This document shows, piece by piece, positions 26,067 to 34,370 of a stretch of 52,536 nucleotides of DNA. Each line of letters starts with the position of its first letter. Position 1 is the first letter of the stretch. This DNA comes from Paracoccaceae bacterium (GTDB lineage Bacteria; Pseudomonadota; Alphaproteobacteria; Rhodobacterales; Rhodobacteraceae). The notes under the pieces were generated by a model. The model had not been told where the DNA came from, did not search any database, and saw nothing but the letters and a program-made list of their open reading frames with translations. Position numbers and translations under genes: made by a program. The stretch lies in NCBI GenBank assembly GCA_022763485.1, contig JALEGX010000014.1:1-52536 (forward strand), written 5' to 3'.

Positions 26067-27104
26067 TCAGGCGAAGGCGGGCATCACGTCGTTGATGAAC
26101 CGTTCCAGCGATGCTTTCTTGCGGTCGAAATCCATGCTGGAGTCGATCCAGAACGAATACTCATCATAGCCCAGCTGTTCGTATTTCTTCAGCCGTTCGA
26201 TCACACTCGCGGGTTCGGCGATCACCAGATCCCGTTCTATGGCTTCCGGCGAATAGAACGGATGGGCAGCGATTTCTTCATCGCTCAGCGGTGCGATCAA
26301 ACCCTGGTTGATGTCGCGTTCATTTTTGAACCAGGCCCCGAAATAGCAATAGAAACGGTTCAGCTCTTCAGCGGCGCGTTTCACATCCTCGGGGCTGTCG
26401 GCCACATAGGCGTGCTGTAGCAGCATGATCTTGGGGCGGGCCACATCGGGAAACTTGGCACAGGCGTCGTTGAACTTGCCCATCAGGCTCTCGATTTCGG
26501 CATCGCCCTGCCAGAGCGGCGTCACCTGGACGTTGCACCCATTTGCAACCGCAAACTCATGGCTGTTGGGATCCCGGGCGGCAACCCAGATCGGAGGCCC
26601 GTTTTCCTGCATGGGCTTGGGCGAGGACGTGGTGCTGGGGAAGGAGTGGAATTCACCCTCCTGCGCATAATCGCCCTTCCACAGACCCTGTACTGCTGGG
26701 ACCAACTCGCGCATCCGCTGTCCGGCTTCCCAGGCGTCCATGCCCGGCATCATGCGCTCATACTCGAAGCTGTAAGCCCCGCGCGCGATGCCCAGTTCCA
26801 GCCGGCCATCGGTGATCAGGTCGGTCATCGCCGCCTCACCCGCCAGCCGGATGGGATGCCAGAACGGTGCGATTACCGTGCCCGTGCCAAGGCGCACGTT
26901 TTTGGTCCGGCGGGCTAGATCGATGAGGTTCAGAAACGGGTTGGGTGAAATGGTAAAGTTCATCCCATGGTGTTCACCGGTCCACACGGCGGACATGCCG
27001 CCGCGATCCGCGATCTGGCACAGTTCCACGAACTCTTCATAAAGCTGCTTCTCGTCCTGATCGGGCGAGATCCGCTCCATATGCGCGAACAAGGAAAATT
27101 TCAT
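26067..27104 (-). CDS. Luciferase-like (LLM) flavin-dependent monooxygenase
   Basis: This 345-residue TIM-barrel protein of the bacterial luciferase family has the N-terminal WTGEHHGMNF motif near residue 41 and GRLELGIARGAYSFEYE near residue 100. LLM enzymes without F420 signatures use FMNH2 from a separate reductase, and a flavin reductase gene lies 6 bases upstream. The hydrolase and ALDH genes around it fit oxygenative cleavage of a ketone, amide or heterocycle, broadly like the Rut pathway. No Rut-specific motif is evident. Confidence 0.85.
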   Translation of the reverse strand: MKFSLFAHMERISPDQDEKQLYEEFVELCQIADRGGMSAVWTGEHHGMNFTISPNPFLNLIDLARRTKNVRLGTGTVIAPFWHPIRLAGEAAMTDLITDGRLELGIARGAYSFEYERMMPGMDAWEAGQRMRELVPAVQGLWKGDYAQEGEFHSFPSTTSSPKPMQENGPPIWVAARDPNSHEFAVANGCNVQVTPLWQGDAEIESLMGKFNDACAKFPDVARPKIMLLQHAYVADSPEDVKRAAEELNRFYCYFGAWFKNERDINQGLIAPLSDEEIAAHPFYSPEAIERDLVIAEPASVIERLKKYEQLGYDEYSFWIDSSMDFDRKKASLERFINDVMPAFA

Positions 27105-27110
27105 TTGTCG

Positions 27111-28025
27111 TCAACTCCCTGACACGACCTTGCGGACATGGCCGCTGGTTTGATTGCCAAAATATACCCCGAAGTTTCCCATGCGGCTTTCGCTGGCGAA
27201 CCGTTCCAGCATGATGCGCATCGCCGGATCGGCAATGTCCATCAGGGTGGAAGGGGTCAGCGCCGTAAAGGTACCGCGCGCGGGCGTGCCCGCCGCGGCC
27301 TGGCACAGGAACGAGATATGCTGGTGTTCGCGCGCACCATCCTCGTAAACCGAATAGATGAACCCGGGATCGGCATCGAGCGCGAGACCAGCAATCAGCG
27401 TCTCAAGCGCGGCCGAAGCTCCGGCCTTGCCCACCCGGGTTTCAGGCAGGGTCAGACCCCCGTTTCCGTCGTCCACCAGCAGCACGTCGCCGGCTCGCTC
27501 GATCAGGGCCGACACGAACAGGTTTGCGCCATGACCCAGAGCTTCGGCTTCAGCGGCGGCGGTGACATAGGCCCCCCGCGCATAGCCCAGCCCCGGCGCA
27601 GTGGTTGCCTCAAAGGCTTTCACCTCACCGATCAGGATGGTGTGGTCCCCGGCGTCCACGGTTTTGTGCATGGCGCAATCGAACCACGCAGAGACATCGG
27701 CCAGCACCGGGGATCCATGCGGTCCCGGCTGCCAGGACACCGTGGCAAAGCGATCTTCGACCGGGCGGGCGAAGGTGTTCGACACGTCTTTCTGGCTTTC
27801 GCTCAGGATGTTGACGGCAAAGCCATCTGCTTGCGTCAGCGTCGCGAAGTTGCGCGATGAATTCGCCACGCAAACCAGCAGAAGCGGCGGGTCCAGCGAC
27901 ACCGAGGAAAAGGAGTTCGCGGTGAAGCCGATCGGCTCACCTTCGGCATCGTGGGCGGTGACGACGGTGACACCGGTCATGAAGGTGCCGAAAGCGTCGC
28001 GCAGGGCGCGCGGATCCAGGGTCAT
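27111..28025 (-). CDS. Flavin reductase with a degenerate Nudix-like C-terminal domain
   Basis: Residues 1-160 form a flavin-reductase-like domain (split-barrel fold) with FMTGVTVVTA near residue 15 and GFTANSFSSVSLDPPLLLVCV near residues 33-53, typical of FMN reductases that feed two-component monooxygenases. Residues 165-304 add a second domain. Its VLLVDDGNGGLTLPETRVG pattern resembles the start of a Nudix domain, but the REXXEE box is absent. Single-domain reductases of this type are about 160-180 residues. The gene overlaps the hydrolase gene by four bases. Confidence 0.8.
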   Translation of the reverse strand: MTLDPRALRDAFGTFMTGVTVVTAHDAEGEPIGFTANSFSSVSLDPPLLLVCVANSSRNFATLTQADGFAVNILSESQKDVSNTFARPVEDRFATVSWQPGPHGSPVLADVSAWFDCAMHKTVDAGDHTILIGEVKAFEATTAPGLGYARGAYVTAAAEAEALGHGANLFVSALIERAGDVLLVDDGNGGLTLPETRVGKAGASAALETLIAGLALDADPGFIYSVYEDGAREHQHISFLCQAAAGTPARGTFTALTPSTLMDIADPAMRIMLERFASESRMGNFGVYFGNQTSGHVRKVVSGS

Positions 28026-28846
28026 GCGCTTGTCCTCCGTTGGCGGTGTCCGTCGGCCGGCCAGCTGAGCCAGTCCGCAAGAACCCGATTGACCTCTTCC
28101 ACGGCTGTCAGGTTGGCCATATGCCGATGTCCGGCAATAATATGGGCATGCCCATCCTGCGCGATCCGTGCCATTTCCTCTGCCATCGCCGGGGTGGAGT
28201 TCGGATCATCCGACCCTGTCAGCGCCAGCAGGGGACAATCTATGTCGGACCAGGCGTCTGCATAGTGCTGATCGCCGGTGGCGAAAGCACCATACGCCGT
28301 GGCGTAGCCGCCCAGATCAACGGCTTTCAGCCAGCCTTCAACCAGATCGCGGGCGGCCTTGTCCGTGGGGCTGTCAGAGAACCAGCGCTTCAGCGGGGTT
28401 TCCAGATCGGGCGCACCCGTCTCCAGCTCTTTGGCGCGGGCCACAACTGCGGCGCGGGCGGCGTCTGTGCGGCGGAACACACCGTTCAGCAGGGCCACGC
28501 GCTGTACCATCTGCGGACGTGTGATCGCATATCCCCCCGCGATCAGGGCCCCCATCGAATGCCCGGCCAGGTTCACCGGGCCCAGGGCCAGCGCAGTCAG
28601 TGCCGCGTGCAGCCAATTCACATAATCAGGCAGCTCCGCGCCTTTGGGCAGCGGGGCGGTGCCGCCATGTCCCGGCATGTCCAGAGCAACAACATGGGCG
28701 CCCTGCGACAGGGCCGCGATCTGCGGTTCCCATGCGGCGGATTGCATGCCCACGCCATGCAGCAGGACCAGAGGTGTTCCGGTGCCTGCCGTGCGATAGC
28801 TGAGTGTGCCGAACGGCTCAGACAGCGGCCGGGTTGTCAACGTCAT
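28022..28846 (-). CDS. Alpha/beta hydrolase of the flavin monooxygenase cluster
   Basis: This 274-residue alpha/beta hydrolase has LLHGVGMQ near residue 28, the nucleophile elbow GHSMGAL near residue 95 and a C-terminal His in GHRHMANL near residue 246. The shape resembles 3-oxoadipate enol-lactonase and RutD-like enzymes. It probably hydrolyses the ester, lactone or amide made by the monooxygenase. Its start lies inside the end of the DUF1185 gene (29-base overlap). Confidence 0.83.
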   Translation of the reverse strand: MTLTTRPLSEPFGTLSYRTAGTGTPLVLLHGVGMQSAAWEPQIAALSQGAHVVALDMPGHGGTAPLPKGAELPDYVNWLHAALTALALGPVNLAGHSMGALIAGGYAITRPQMVQRVALLNGVFRRTDAARAAVVARAKELETGAPDLETPLKRWFSDSPTDKAARDLVEGWLKAVDLGGYATAYGAFATGDQHYADAWSDIDCPLLALTGSDDPNSTPAMAEEMARIAQDGHAHIIAGHRHMANLTAVEEVNRVLADWLSWPADGHRQRRTSA

Positions 28847-29420
28847 GTCCCAGTTCCTTCAGATCCTGATACCGGTCTCCGATCCGGTGATGCGGGCGGC
28901 CACCGATGGAGGCGCCAAGCGCGATCACGATCTCATCCGGGGCGGGGGCGTCCGATACAGAGGTCTGGATCGTCAGGTAATGCGAGCGGCGGCCCCCGTC
29001 GTTTTTATCCATCAGCGGAATGTGAAGCGGGGCATTCGCCGGGCCGCGGGTGTTGGTAAAGGACAGATAGGACTTCGCCCCAACCGCTTCGCGGAAATGA
29101 TTGCCGAACCGCAGCGTGTGGATCAGGGCCGAACCGTGCTCGACTTCGCCATTCACGCCGACGATGGCGGATTTGCCGTAGCCTTCGACCTTGTCGCCGC
29201 CTCTGGCTGCGTCGATCACCATCTGGGTCAGAAGCTCACCCAGGCCCGGCGCACAGTCGTGAATCGCGGGGCGCAGATCCTCAACAAAGCCCTGTCCGGC
29301 CCAAGGGTTCCGGATCACCGCAATGGCGGCGATCATCCGCAGCGGTTGCTCAGCGATTTTTCCACCCTCGATCAGGGTGTCTTCGATCAGAAGTTGGGTC
29401 TTGCGGATCTCTGCAGGCAT
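28818..29420 (-). CDS. DUF1185 (amino acid synthesis, PF06684) family protein
   Basis: This 200-residue protein matches the DUF1185 family, with AAIAVIRNPWAGQGFVEDL near residue 29 and a GKSAIVGVNGEVEHGSALIHT region near residues 79-99. Structures of relatives are known, but the biochemical function is not. The family name amino acid synthesis is historical. The ATG at 29420 is chosen because the longer frame would run through the palindromic operator. It is the first gene of the minus-strand cluster and diverges from the GntR gene. Confidence 0.82.
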   Translation of the reverse strand: MPAEIRKTQLLIEDTLIEGGKIAEQPLRMIAAIAVIRNPWAGQGFVEDLRPAIHDCAPGLGELLTQMVIDAARGGDKVEGYGKSAIVGVNGEVEHGSALIHTLRFGNHFREAVGAKSYLSFTNTRGPANAPLHIPLMDKNDGGRRSHYLTIQTSVSDAPAPDEIVIALGASIGGRPHHRIGDRYQDLKELGHDVDNPAAV

Positions 29421-29452
29421 GTCTTCACCAGAATCGATGGAATTTTTCGTAA

Positions 29453-29466
29453 TATGGTATACCATA
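29453..29466. promoter_or_regulatory. Palindromic operator for the divergent GntR regulator
   Basis: TATGGTATACCATA is a perfect 14-bp palindrome between the DUF1185 and GntR genes. It fits the TGGT-N2-ACCA type bound by FCD-class GntR proteins. A second inverted repeat, TCCCGA-TTG-TCGGGA, lies at 29491-29505 close to the GntR start. Confidence 0.6.
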
Positions 29467-29521
29467 ATCCTGTCGGTCAATCCTTATTGTTCCCGATTGT
29501 CGGGATTGATAAGCAGGAGCC

Positions 29522-30208
29522 ATGTCAAAGGAGCCGCCTGTGTCTTTGAAAATTGACCATCCCCCCGCGACCCTGCGCGATATCGTGCAGGACAAGATGC
29601 GCGAAGCGATCATCAGCGGGCTGTTCAAGCCCGGCGAGCGGCTGGTTGAACGGCCACTCTGTGAACAGCTTGGGGTCAGTCGGACGGTCATCCGGGAAAC
29701 CATCCGCTATCTGGAGGCCGAAGGGCTGGTTCAGATCCTGCCCAACCGCGGCCCGATCGTGGCGCGGATGGATTGGGATGACGCGCGACAGATCTATGAG
29801 ATCCGAGAAAAGCTGGAGACTTCGGCCGCCATCCGCTGTGCCGAGATTTCCACGCCTGAACTGATCGCGGCGCTCGACCGCGCTTTGGTCGAGCTGGATC
29901 AGGCCATTGCCAGCGGATCTGCCGGTGATCTGTACCGGGTTTCGACCGAGTTCTACCGCGTCATATTCGAAGCCGCGGGGCAGACGATTGCCTGGGAAAT
30001 CGTGCAGCGGCTGAATGGGCGTATCGGCCGTCTAAGAGCGATGACCCTGTCGACAGAGGATCGCAAGACATCGGGACCTGCCCACATGCGCGCGATCCGC
30101 AACGCCATCGCTGCTGGCGATGTTTCGGCGACGCAAGCCGCCGTCGGGGCACATCTGGCCGATGCCGCATCGGTTGCGAAACGCCTGTTGGAACAAGATC
30201 AGGAGTAA
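29522..30208 (+). CDS. GntR-family (FCD subfamily) transcriptional regulator
   Basis: This 228-residue protein has a winged HTH (about residues 17-82; CEQLGVSRTVIRETIRYLEAE) and an all-helical FCD ligand-binding domain (about residues 88-220) that usually binds a carboxylate with a metal. It diverges from the monooxygenase cluster with a perfect palindrome in between, so it most likely controls that cluster and itself. The DUF1330 gene follows with one base of overlap. Confidence 0.9.
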   Translation: MSKEPPVSLKIDHPPATLRDIVQDKMREAIISGLFKPGERLVERPLCEQLGVSRTVIRETIRYLEAEGLVQILPNRGPIVARMDWDDARQIYEIREKLETSAAIRCAEISTPELIAALDRALVELDQAIASGSAGDLYRVSTEFYRVIFEAAGQTIAWEIVQRLNGRIGRLRAMTLSTEDRKTSGPAHMRAIRNAIAAGDVSATQAAVGAHLADAASVAKRLLEQDQE

Positions 30209-30501
30209 TGGAAATGGCACGGGCCTATTGGATTGCGCATGTCACGGTCACAGATCCCGAAGCCTATGTCGGTTATCAGGCCGTCGCCCCGGCTGCGTTT
30301 CAGAAATACGGAGCGAAATTCCTGGCAAGAGGCGGCGAGGCAGAGGCGCTGGAAGGGGAGAGCTGGCAGCGCCACGTGGTCATCGAATTTGATTCTCTGG
30401 AGGCGGCGCGCGCCTGCTATCACTCCGCGGAATATGAAAAGGCGCGGGCCTTGCGTCAAAATGCCTGTGTCGCAAGCATCACCATCGTCGAAGGGATGTA
30501 G
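30208..30501 (+). CDS. DUF1330 family protein
   Basis: This 97-residue ferredoxin-like-fold protein matches DUF1330, with YWIAHVTVTDPEAY near residue 6 and FDSLEAARACYHSAEY near residue 61. It is related to dimeric alpha-beta barrel proteins such as EthD and YCII. The ATG overlaps the GntR stop by one base, so it is made with the regulator. The function is unknown. It may handle a small intermediate of the adjacent monooxygenase pathway. Confidence 0.82.
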   Translation: MEMARAYWIAHVTVTDPEAYVGYQAVAPAAFQKYGAKFLARGGEAEALEGESWQRHVVIEFDSLEAARACYHSAEYEKARALRQNACVASITIVEGM

Positions 30502-30762
30502 GCGGATCTGCGGGGGCGCCTGACGGTGCTGTCGCATGATCCGCACCCGATTTTCTGGCGCAAGACCATGGATTTGGACTGAAGGCGGCGGATTGAGGGT
30601 CAACGTGGTGCGGGCTGGCGTCAATCCGGCGGCCTGCACAGATGCCCGCTTTGATCATGTGGTAAAATTAAGCGCTTGAAAGGAAATATTGTTTCCGCTG
30701 GCAACCTGTGGGCTGTTCCTTTATGCACGCAGCCACCTTTTCGTTCTCGGAGACAAAATCCG

Positions 30763-31812
30763 TTGCTCGACCTGACCGCGATCCGCAGCACCCTTTCGGA
30801 AATCTATGATCTGACACCTTCCGCCGAACTGGCGGATTCGATGAAAGACATCTATGCGCGCATGGACCGGGTGATCTCACCCGCCGACTGGATGATCTAC
30901 GCGCCTTATGTGAAGGCCATCAACCAGCTGAAGAAAGAGCGCAATGCGGTTGTGTTGGCGCACAACTACATGACGCCAGAAATCTATCACGGGATCTCAG
31001 ATTTCGTAGGTGACAGCCTGGCACTGGCCATCGAGGCGACCAAGACCGAAGCCGATGTGATCGTCCAATGCGGCGTTCACTTCATGGCGGAAACCTCCAA
31101 GATCCTGAGCCCGGAGAAAACCGTGCTAATGCCGGATATGGACGCGGGTTGCTCGCTGGCGGAATCGATCACCGCCGAAGGTGTGGCCGAGATGCGGGTC
31201 AAATACCCCGGTGCGCCGGTCGTGTCCTATGTGAACACCACCGCCGAAGTGAAAGCCGCCTCGGACATTTGCTGTACCTCCGCCAACGCGGTGCAGATCG
31301 TCAACGCGATGGAGGCGGACACCGTCATCATGACGCCGGATCAGTATTTGGCGCAGAACGTGGCCAATGAATCCACCAAGAAGGTGGTGTTCTGGCCGGG
31401 GTCCTGCATTGTGCATGAGCTCTACACCGCCGAAGACCTGCGCGCCTATCGCGAGCATGAGCCCGAGGTGAAGATCATCGCCCACCCGGAATGCACCCCG
31501 GAGGTCGTGGCCGAGGCCGATTTCACCGGTTCGACCAGCGGCATCGTGAAATGGGTGCATGACAACAAGCCCGCCAAGGCAATGCTGGTGACCGAATGTT
31601 CGATGGCCTCGAACATTTCGGATGAGTTGCCCGAGGTCGAATTCGCCAAACCGTGCAACATGTGTCCCTACATGAAGAAGATCACACTGGAGAAGATCCT
31701 GTGGGTCCTGCACACGATGGAAAACCAGGTCGAAGTTGATGCCGAGGTTGCCGACAAGGCGCGGCTATCGGTGCAGAAAATGATCGACCTCAGCCGCGAA
31801 CTGGGACTCTGA
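30763..31812 (+). CDS. nadA: Quinolinate synthase
   Basis: This roughly 349-residue enzyme condenses iminoaspartate with dihydroxyacetone phosphate to quinolinate using a 4Fe-4S cluster. The AHNYMTPEIYHGISDFVGDS block near residues 66-85 is diagnostic. Candidate cluster cysteines lie in VQCGVHF near residue 102, in the central region (DICC or GSCIVHE) and in CNMCPYMKK near residue 297. There is no ATG at a suitable place. The TTG at 30763 after GGAGA gives the expected N-terminus. The 261-bp gap upstream shows no further gene. It heads nadA-nadB-nadC. Confidence 0.93.
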   Translation: MLDLTAIRSTLSEIYDLTPSAELADSMKDIYARMDRVISPADWMIYAPYVKAINQLKKERNAVVLAHNYMTPEIYHGISDFVGDSLALAIEATKTEADVIVQCGVHFMAETSKILSPEKTVLMPDMDAGCSLAESITAEGVAEMRVKYPGAPVVSYVNTTAEVKAASDICCTSANAVQIVNAMEADTVIMTPDQYLAQNVANESTKKVVFWPGSCIVHELYTAEDLRAYREHEPEVKIIAHPECTPEVVAEADFTGSTSGIVKWVHDNKPAKAMLVTECSMASNISDELPEVEFAKPCNMCPYMKKITLEKILWVLHTMENQVEVDAEVADKARLSVQKMIDLSRELGL

Positions 31813-31817
31813 CGCAC

Positions 31818-33389
31818 GTGCAAGAGATCACGACAGACCGTGTTGTGATCGTCGGGGCCGGTCTGGGCGCGCTCTATGCTGCGCTGATGCTGGCTCCGCG
31901 TCCGGTTGTGGTGATCTCTCCCGAACGGCTGGGCGAGGGCGCAAGTTCCGCCTGGGCGCAAGGCGGCGTTGCGGCCGCAATGGATCTGGCTGACAGTCCC
32001 GAAGCCCACGCCATTGATACCGAAGTGGCCGGGGCCGGCACCGTGGATGCCGAAGTGGCCCGTATGGTCACCGAAGCGGCGCGCGAACATATTCTGCAAC
32101 TGACGACCCTTGGCACGCCGTTCGACCGCACCGAGGACGGCGACTACGTCCTGTCGCGAGAGGCCGCACACAGCTTTGCCCGCGTGGTGCGGGTCAAGGG
32201 GGATCAGGCCGGGGCGGAAATCATGTCTGCGCTGATTGACGAAGTGCGCGCCACCGCGTCAATCCAGGTCCTGGAAGGTGCGCTGGCGACCCGGTTGTTG
32301 GTCAGCAATGGTGTGGTGGACGGGGTCGAGCTGCAATCCTCTGCGCCTGAAGGCTCTTCCCCCGTTATGTTGCGTGGCGCTGGTTATCTTCTGGCAGGTG
32401 GCGGTTCGGGGGGACTGTACGCGCTGACCACCAACCCACCGCGTATCCGGGGGCAGGTGATCGGCATGGCCGCGCGGGCCGGTGCCGTGATCGCTGACGC
32501 CGAATTCGTTCAATTTCACCCCACTGCCATCGATGTGGGCGAAGATCCTGCGCCGCTTGCCACCGAGGCCCTGCGCGGCGAAGGGGCGATCCTGCTGAAC
32601 AAGGCAGGGGAACGCTTCATGACCGCCGAACACCCGGACGCCGAACTGGCCCCGCGGGACATTGTGGCGCGTGCAATCTTTGCCCAGACACAGGCCGGGA
32701 ACCGACCGGTTCTGGATACGCGACAGGCATTGGGCATCCAGATCACCGATCACTTCCCCTCGGTCGCCGAGGCGTGCCTGCGCAATAGCGTGGATCCGGT
32801 GGTGCAGCCCATCCCCGTGGCCGCGGCCGCGCATTACCACATGGGCGGCATTGCGACGGACCAGCAGGGTCGGGCCGAGGGGCTGGGTAATCTCTGGGTG
32901 TGCGGAGAGGCCTCATCGACCGGGTTGCATGGGGCCAACCGGCTGGCGTCAAACGGTCTGTTGGAGGCGCTGGTCTATGCACGGATCTGCGCGCTGGATA
33001 TTGCTGAGCACTGTGCCATGGAAGACATTGCCGAGCCGGTCGTTCCGATCTTTTCCAAGGTTGCCGGTACTGAGCGGTCTGACGCGATCACCGCGCTGCG
33101 CCAGACGATGACGGCACATGTCGGTGTTCTGCGCGACGCGGATGGCATGAAGGCCGCGCTGCGCCGGATTGCGAAACTGGAAGAGGCGCACGGCACGGAT
33201 GAAAGCTTCCGCAACATGTGCGCAACCGCAACACTGATCGCAGCTTCTGCGCTCATGCGTGAAGAAAGCCGCGGGGCGCATGCCCGCATAGATTTCCCCG
33301 ATCCGCTGCCCGGGCCGGGCAAGCGATCCCGTATGACACTGGAAGAGGCTCTGAGCCTTCGAACCCAAATTGTGAGTGAAGACCCATGA
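31818..33389 (+). CDS. nadB: L-aspartate oxidase
   Basis: This 523-residue FAD enzyme oxidises L-aspartate to iminoaspartate for NadA. It has the dinucleotide-binding VVIVGAGLGALYAA near residue 9, SSAWAQGGVAAA near residue 43, the succinate-dehydrogenase-like active-site part around HYHMGGIATD near residue 338 and HGANRLASNGLLEALV near residue 374. The start is GTG. It begins 5 bases after nadA and overlaps nadC by four bases. Confidence 0.95.
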   Translation: MQEITTDRVVIVGAGLGALYAALMLAPRPVVVISPERLGEGASSAWAQGGVAAAMDLADSPEAHAIDTEVAGAGTVDAEVARMVTEAAREHILQLTTLGTPFDRTEDGDYVLSREAAHSFARVVRVKGDQAGAEIMSALIDEVRATASIQVLEGALATRLLVSNGVVDGVELQSSAPEGSSPVMLRGAGYLLAGGGSGGLYALTTNPPRIRGQVIGMAARAGAVIADAEFVQFHPTAIDVGEDPAPLATEALRGEGAILLNKAGERFMTAEHPDAELAPRDIVARAIFAQTQAGNRPVLDTRQALGIQITDHFPSVAEACLRNSVDPVVQPIPVAAAAHYHMGGIATDQQGRAEGLGNLWVCGEASSTGLHGANRLASNGLLEALVYARICALDIAEHCAMEDIAEPVVPIFSKVAGTERSDAITALRQTMTAHVGVLRDADGMKAALRRIAKLEEAHGTDESFRNMCATATLIAASALMREESRGAHARIDFPDPLPGPGKRSRMTLEEALSLRTQIVSEDP

Positions 33390-34237
33390 CCCACGCCGCT
33401 GCCCTGCCTGACCTGATTTTGGAACCCCTGGTGCGTAATGCACTGATGGAGGATCTGGGCAGCTATGGTGACATCACCACGCGTTCGGTCATCCCGGCGG
33501 GCCGGACCTATGCCGCGCGCCTCAATGCCCGCGCGGATGCTGTGGTCTCCGGGATGCAAGTTGCTCAAATCGCCTTCCGGCTGGTGGATCCGTCACTGGA
33601 GGTGAAGGTGCTGATCCGCGATGGATCACGGGCCACCAAAGGTGACACTCTGATGGAAATCACGGGCGATGCGGCCTCGATCCTGATGGGGGAACGGGTG
33701 GCGCTGAACTTTGCCGGGCGTCTGACCGGGATCGCAACCAAGACCGCCGGCTTCGTGGCGGCCTCCGCAGGAACTGCGACCCGTATCACCTGTACCCGCA
33801 AGACCACGCCCGGGCTGCGTCTGGTGGAAAAGCAGGCGGTGTTGCATGGCGGCGGCTATAACCACCGCTATTCGCTGTCCGACGCGATCCTGATCAAGGA
33901 CAATCACATCGCGGCCGCAGGGGGCGTGCGCGCGGTCCTGGAGGCGGTCAAGGCCAATGCCTCGCACATGATGAAGGTCGAGCTGGAAGTGGACCGTCTG
34001 GACCAGTTGGAAGAAGCGCTTGAGGTCGGCGGGGCCGACGTGGTGCTGCTGGACAATATGGACAATGACACGCTGAAACGCGCGGTGACGATGGTTAAGG
34101 GCCGGATGGTGACCGAAGCATCCGGCAATGTAACGCTGGAACGGATCGCGTCCATCGCAGCGACCGGGGTGGACTACATCTCCTCCGGCGCGCTGACACA
34201 CTCGGCGCAAACCGTGGATCTGGGGCTGGACTTCTGA
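33386..34237 (+). CDS. nadC: Nicotinate-nucleotide pyrophosphorylase (quinolinate phosphoribosyltransferase)
   Basis: This 283-residue enzyme turns quinolinate and PRPP into nicotinate mononucleotide. It has the N-terminal DLGSYGDITT segment near residue 20, the substrate-binding TRKTTPGLRLVEKQAV near residue 136 and ILIKDNHIAA near residue 170. It ends the nadABC operon and is followed by an unusual chain of hairpins. Confidence 0.95.
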   Translation: MTHAAALPDLILEPLVRNALMEDLGSYGDITTRSVIPAGRTYAARLNARADAVVSGMQVAQIAFRLVDPSLEVKVLIRDGSRATKGDTLMEITGDAASILMGERVALNFAGRLTGIATKTAGFVAASAGTATRITCTRKTTPGLRLVEKQAVLHGGGYNHRYSLSDAILIKDNHIAAAGGVRAVLEAVKANASHMMKVELEVDRLDQLEEALEVGGADVVLLDNMDNDTLKRAVTMVKGRMVTEASGNVTLERIASIAATGVDYISSGALTHSAQTVDLGLDF

Positions 34238-34246
34238 TCTGGCGTT

Positions 34247-34359
34247 CGTTTTCCGGTACGGAAAACGTCTCGGAAAACATGTGTTTTCCGAGACGAAATT
34301 TGATACAAATTTCGTTTCCCGCCCACGTAAAGGGTAGAGCGCGGACGGCGCCCGCGCTC
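34247..34359. terminator. Chained hairpins between convergent operons
   Basis: Three perfect hairpins follow each other and share their CG ends: 34247-34267 (9-bp stem), 34266-34295 (13-bp stem, 4-base loop) and 34294-34314 (9-bp stem). A fourth with an 8-bp GC stem lies at 34337-34359. The T and A runs inside the stems allow termination in both directions, for nadC from the left and the ALDH7 gene from the right. Confidence 0.7.
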
Positions 34360-34370
34360 CATGTTTTGAC

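Noticed and set aside
30502-30762. Riboswitch or small gene before nadA
   Set aside because: No conserved NAD riboswitch pattern or convincing coding frame is visible; the frame from 30676 lacks a ribosome binding site and family-like N-terminus.
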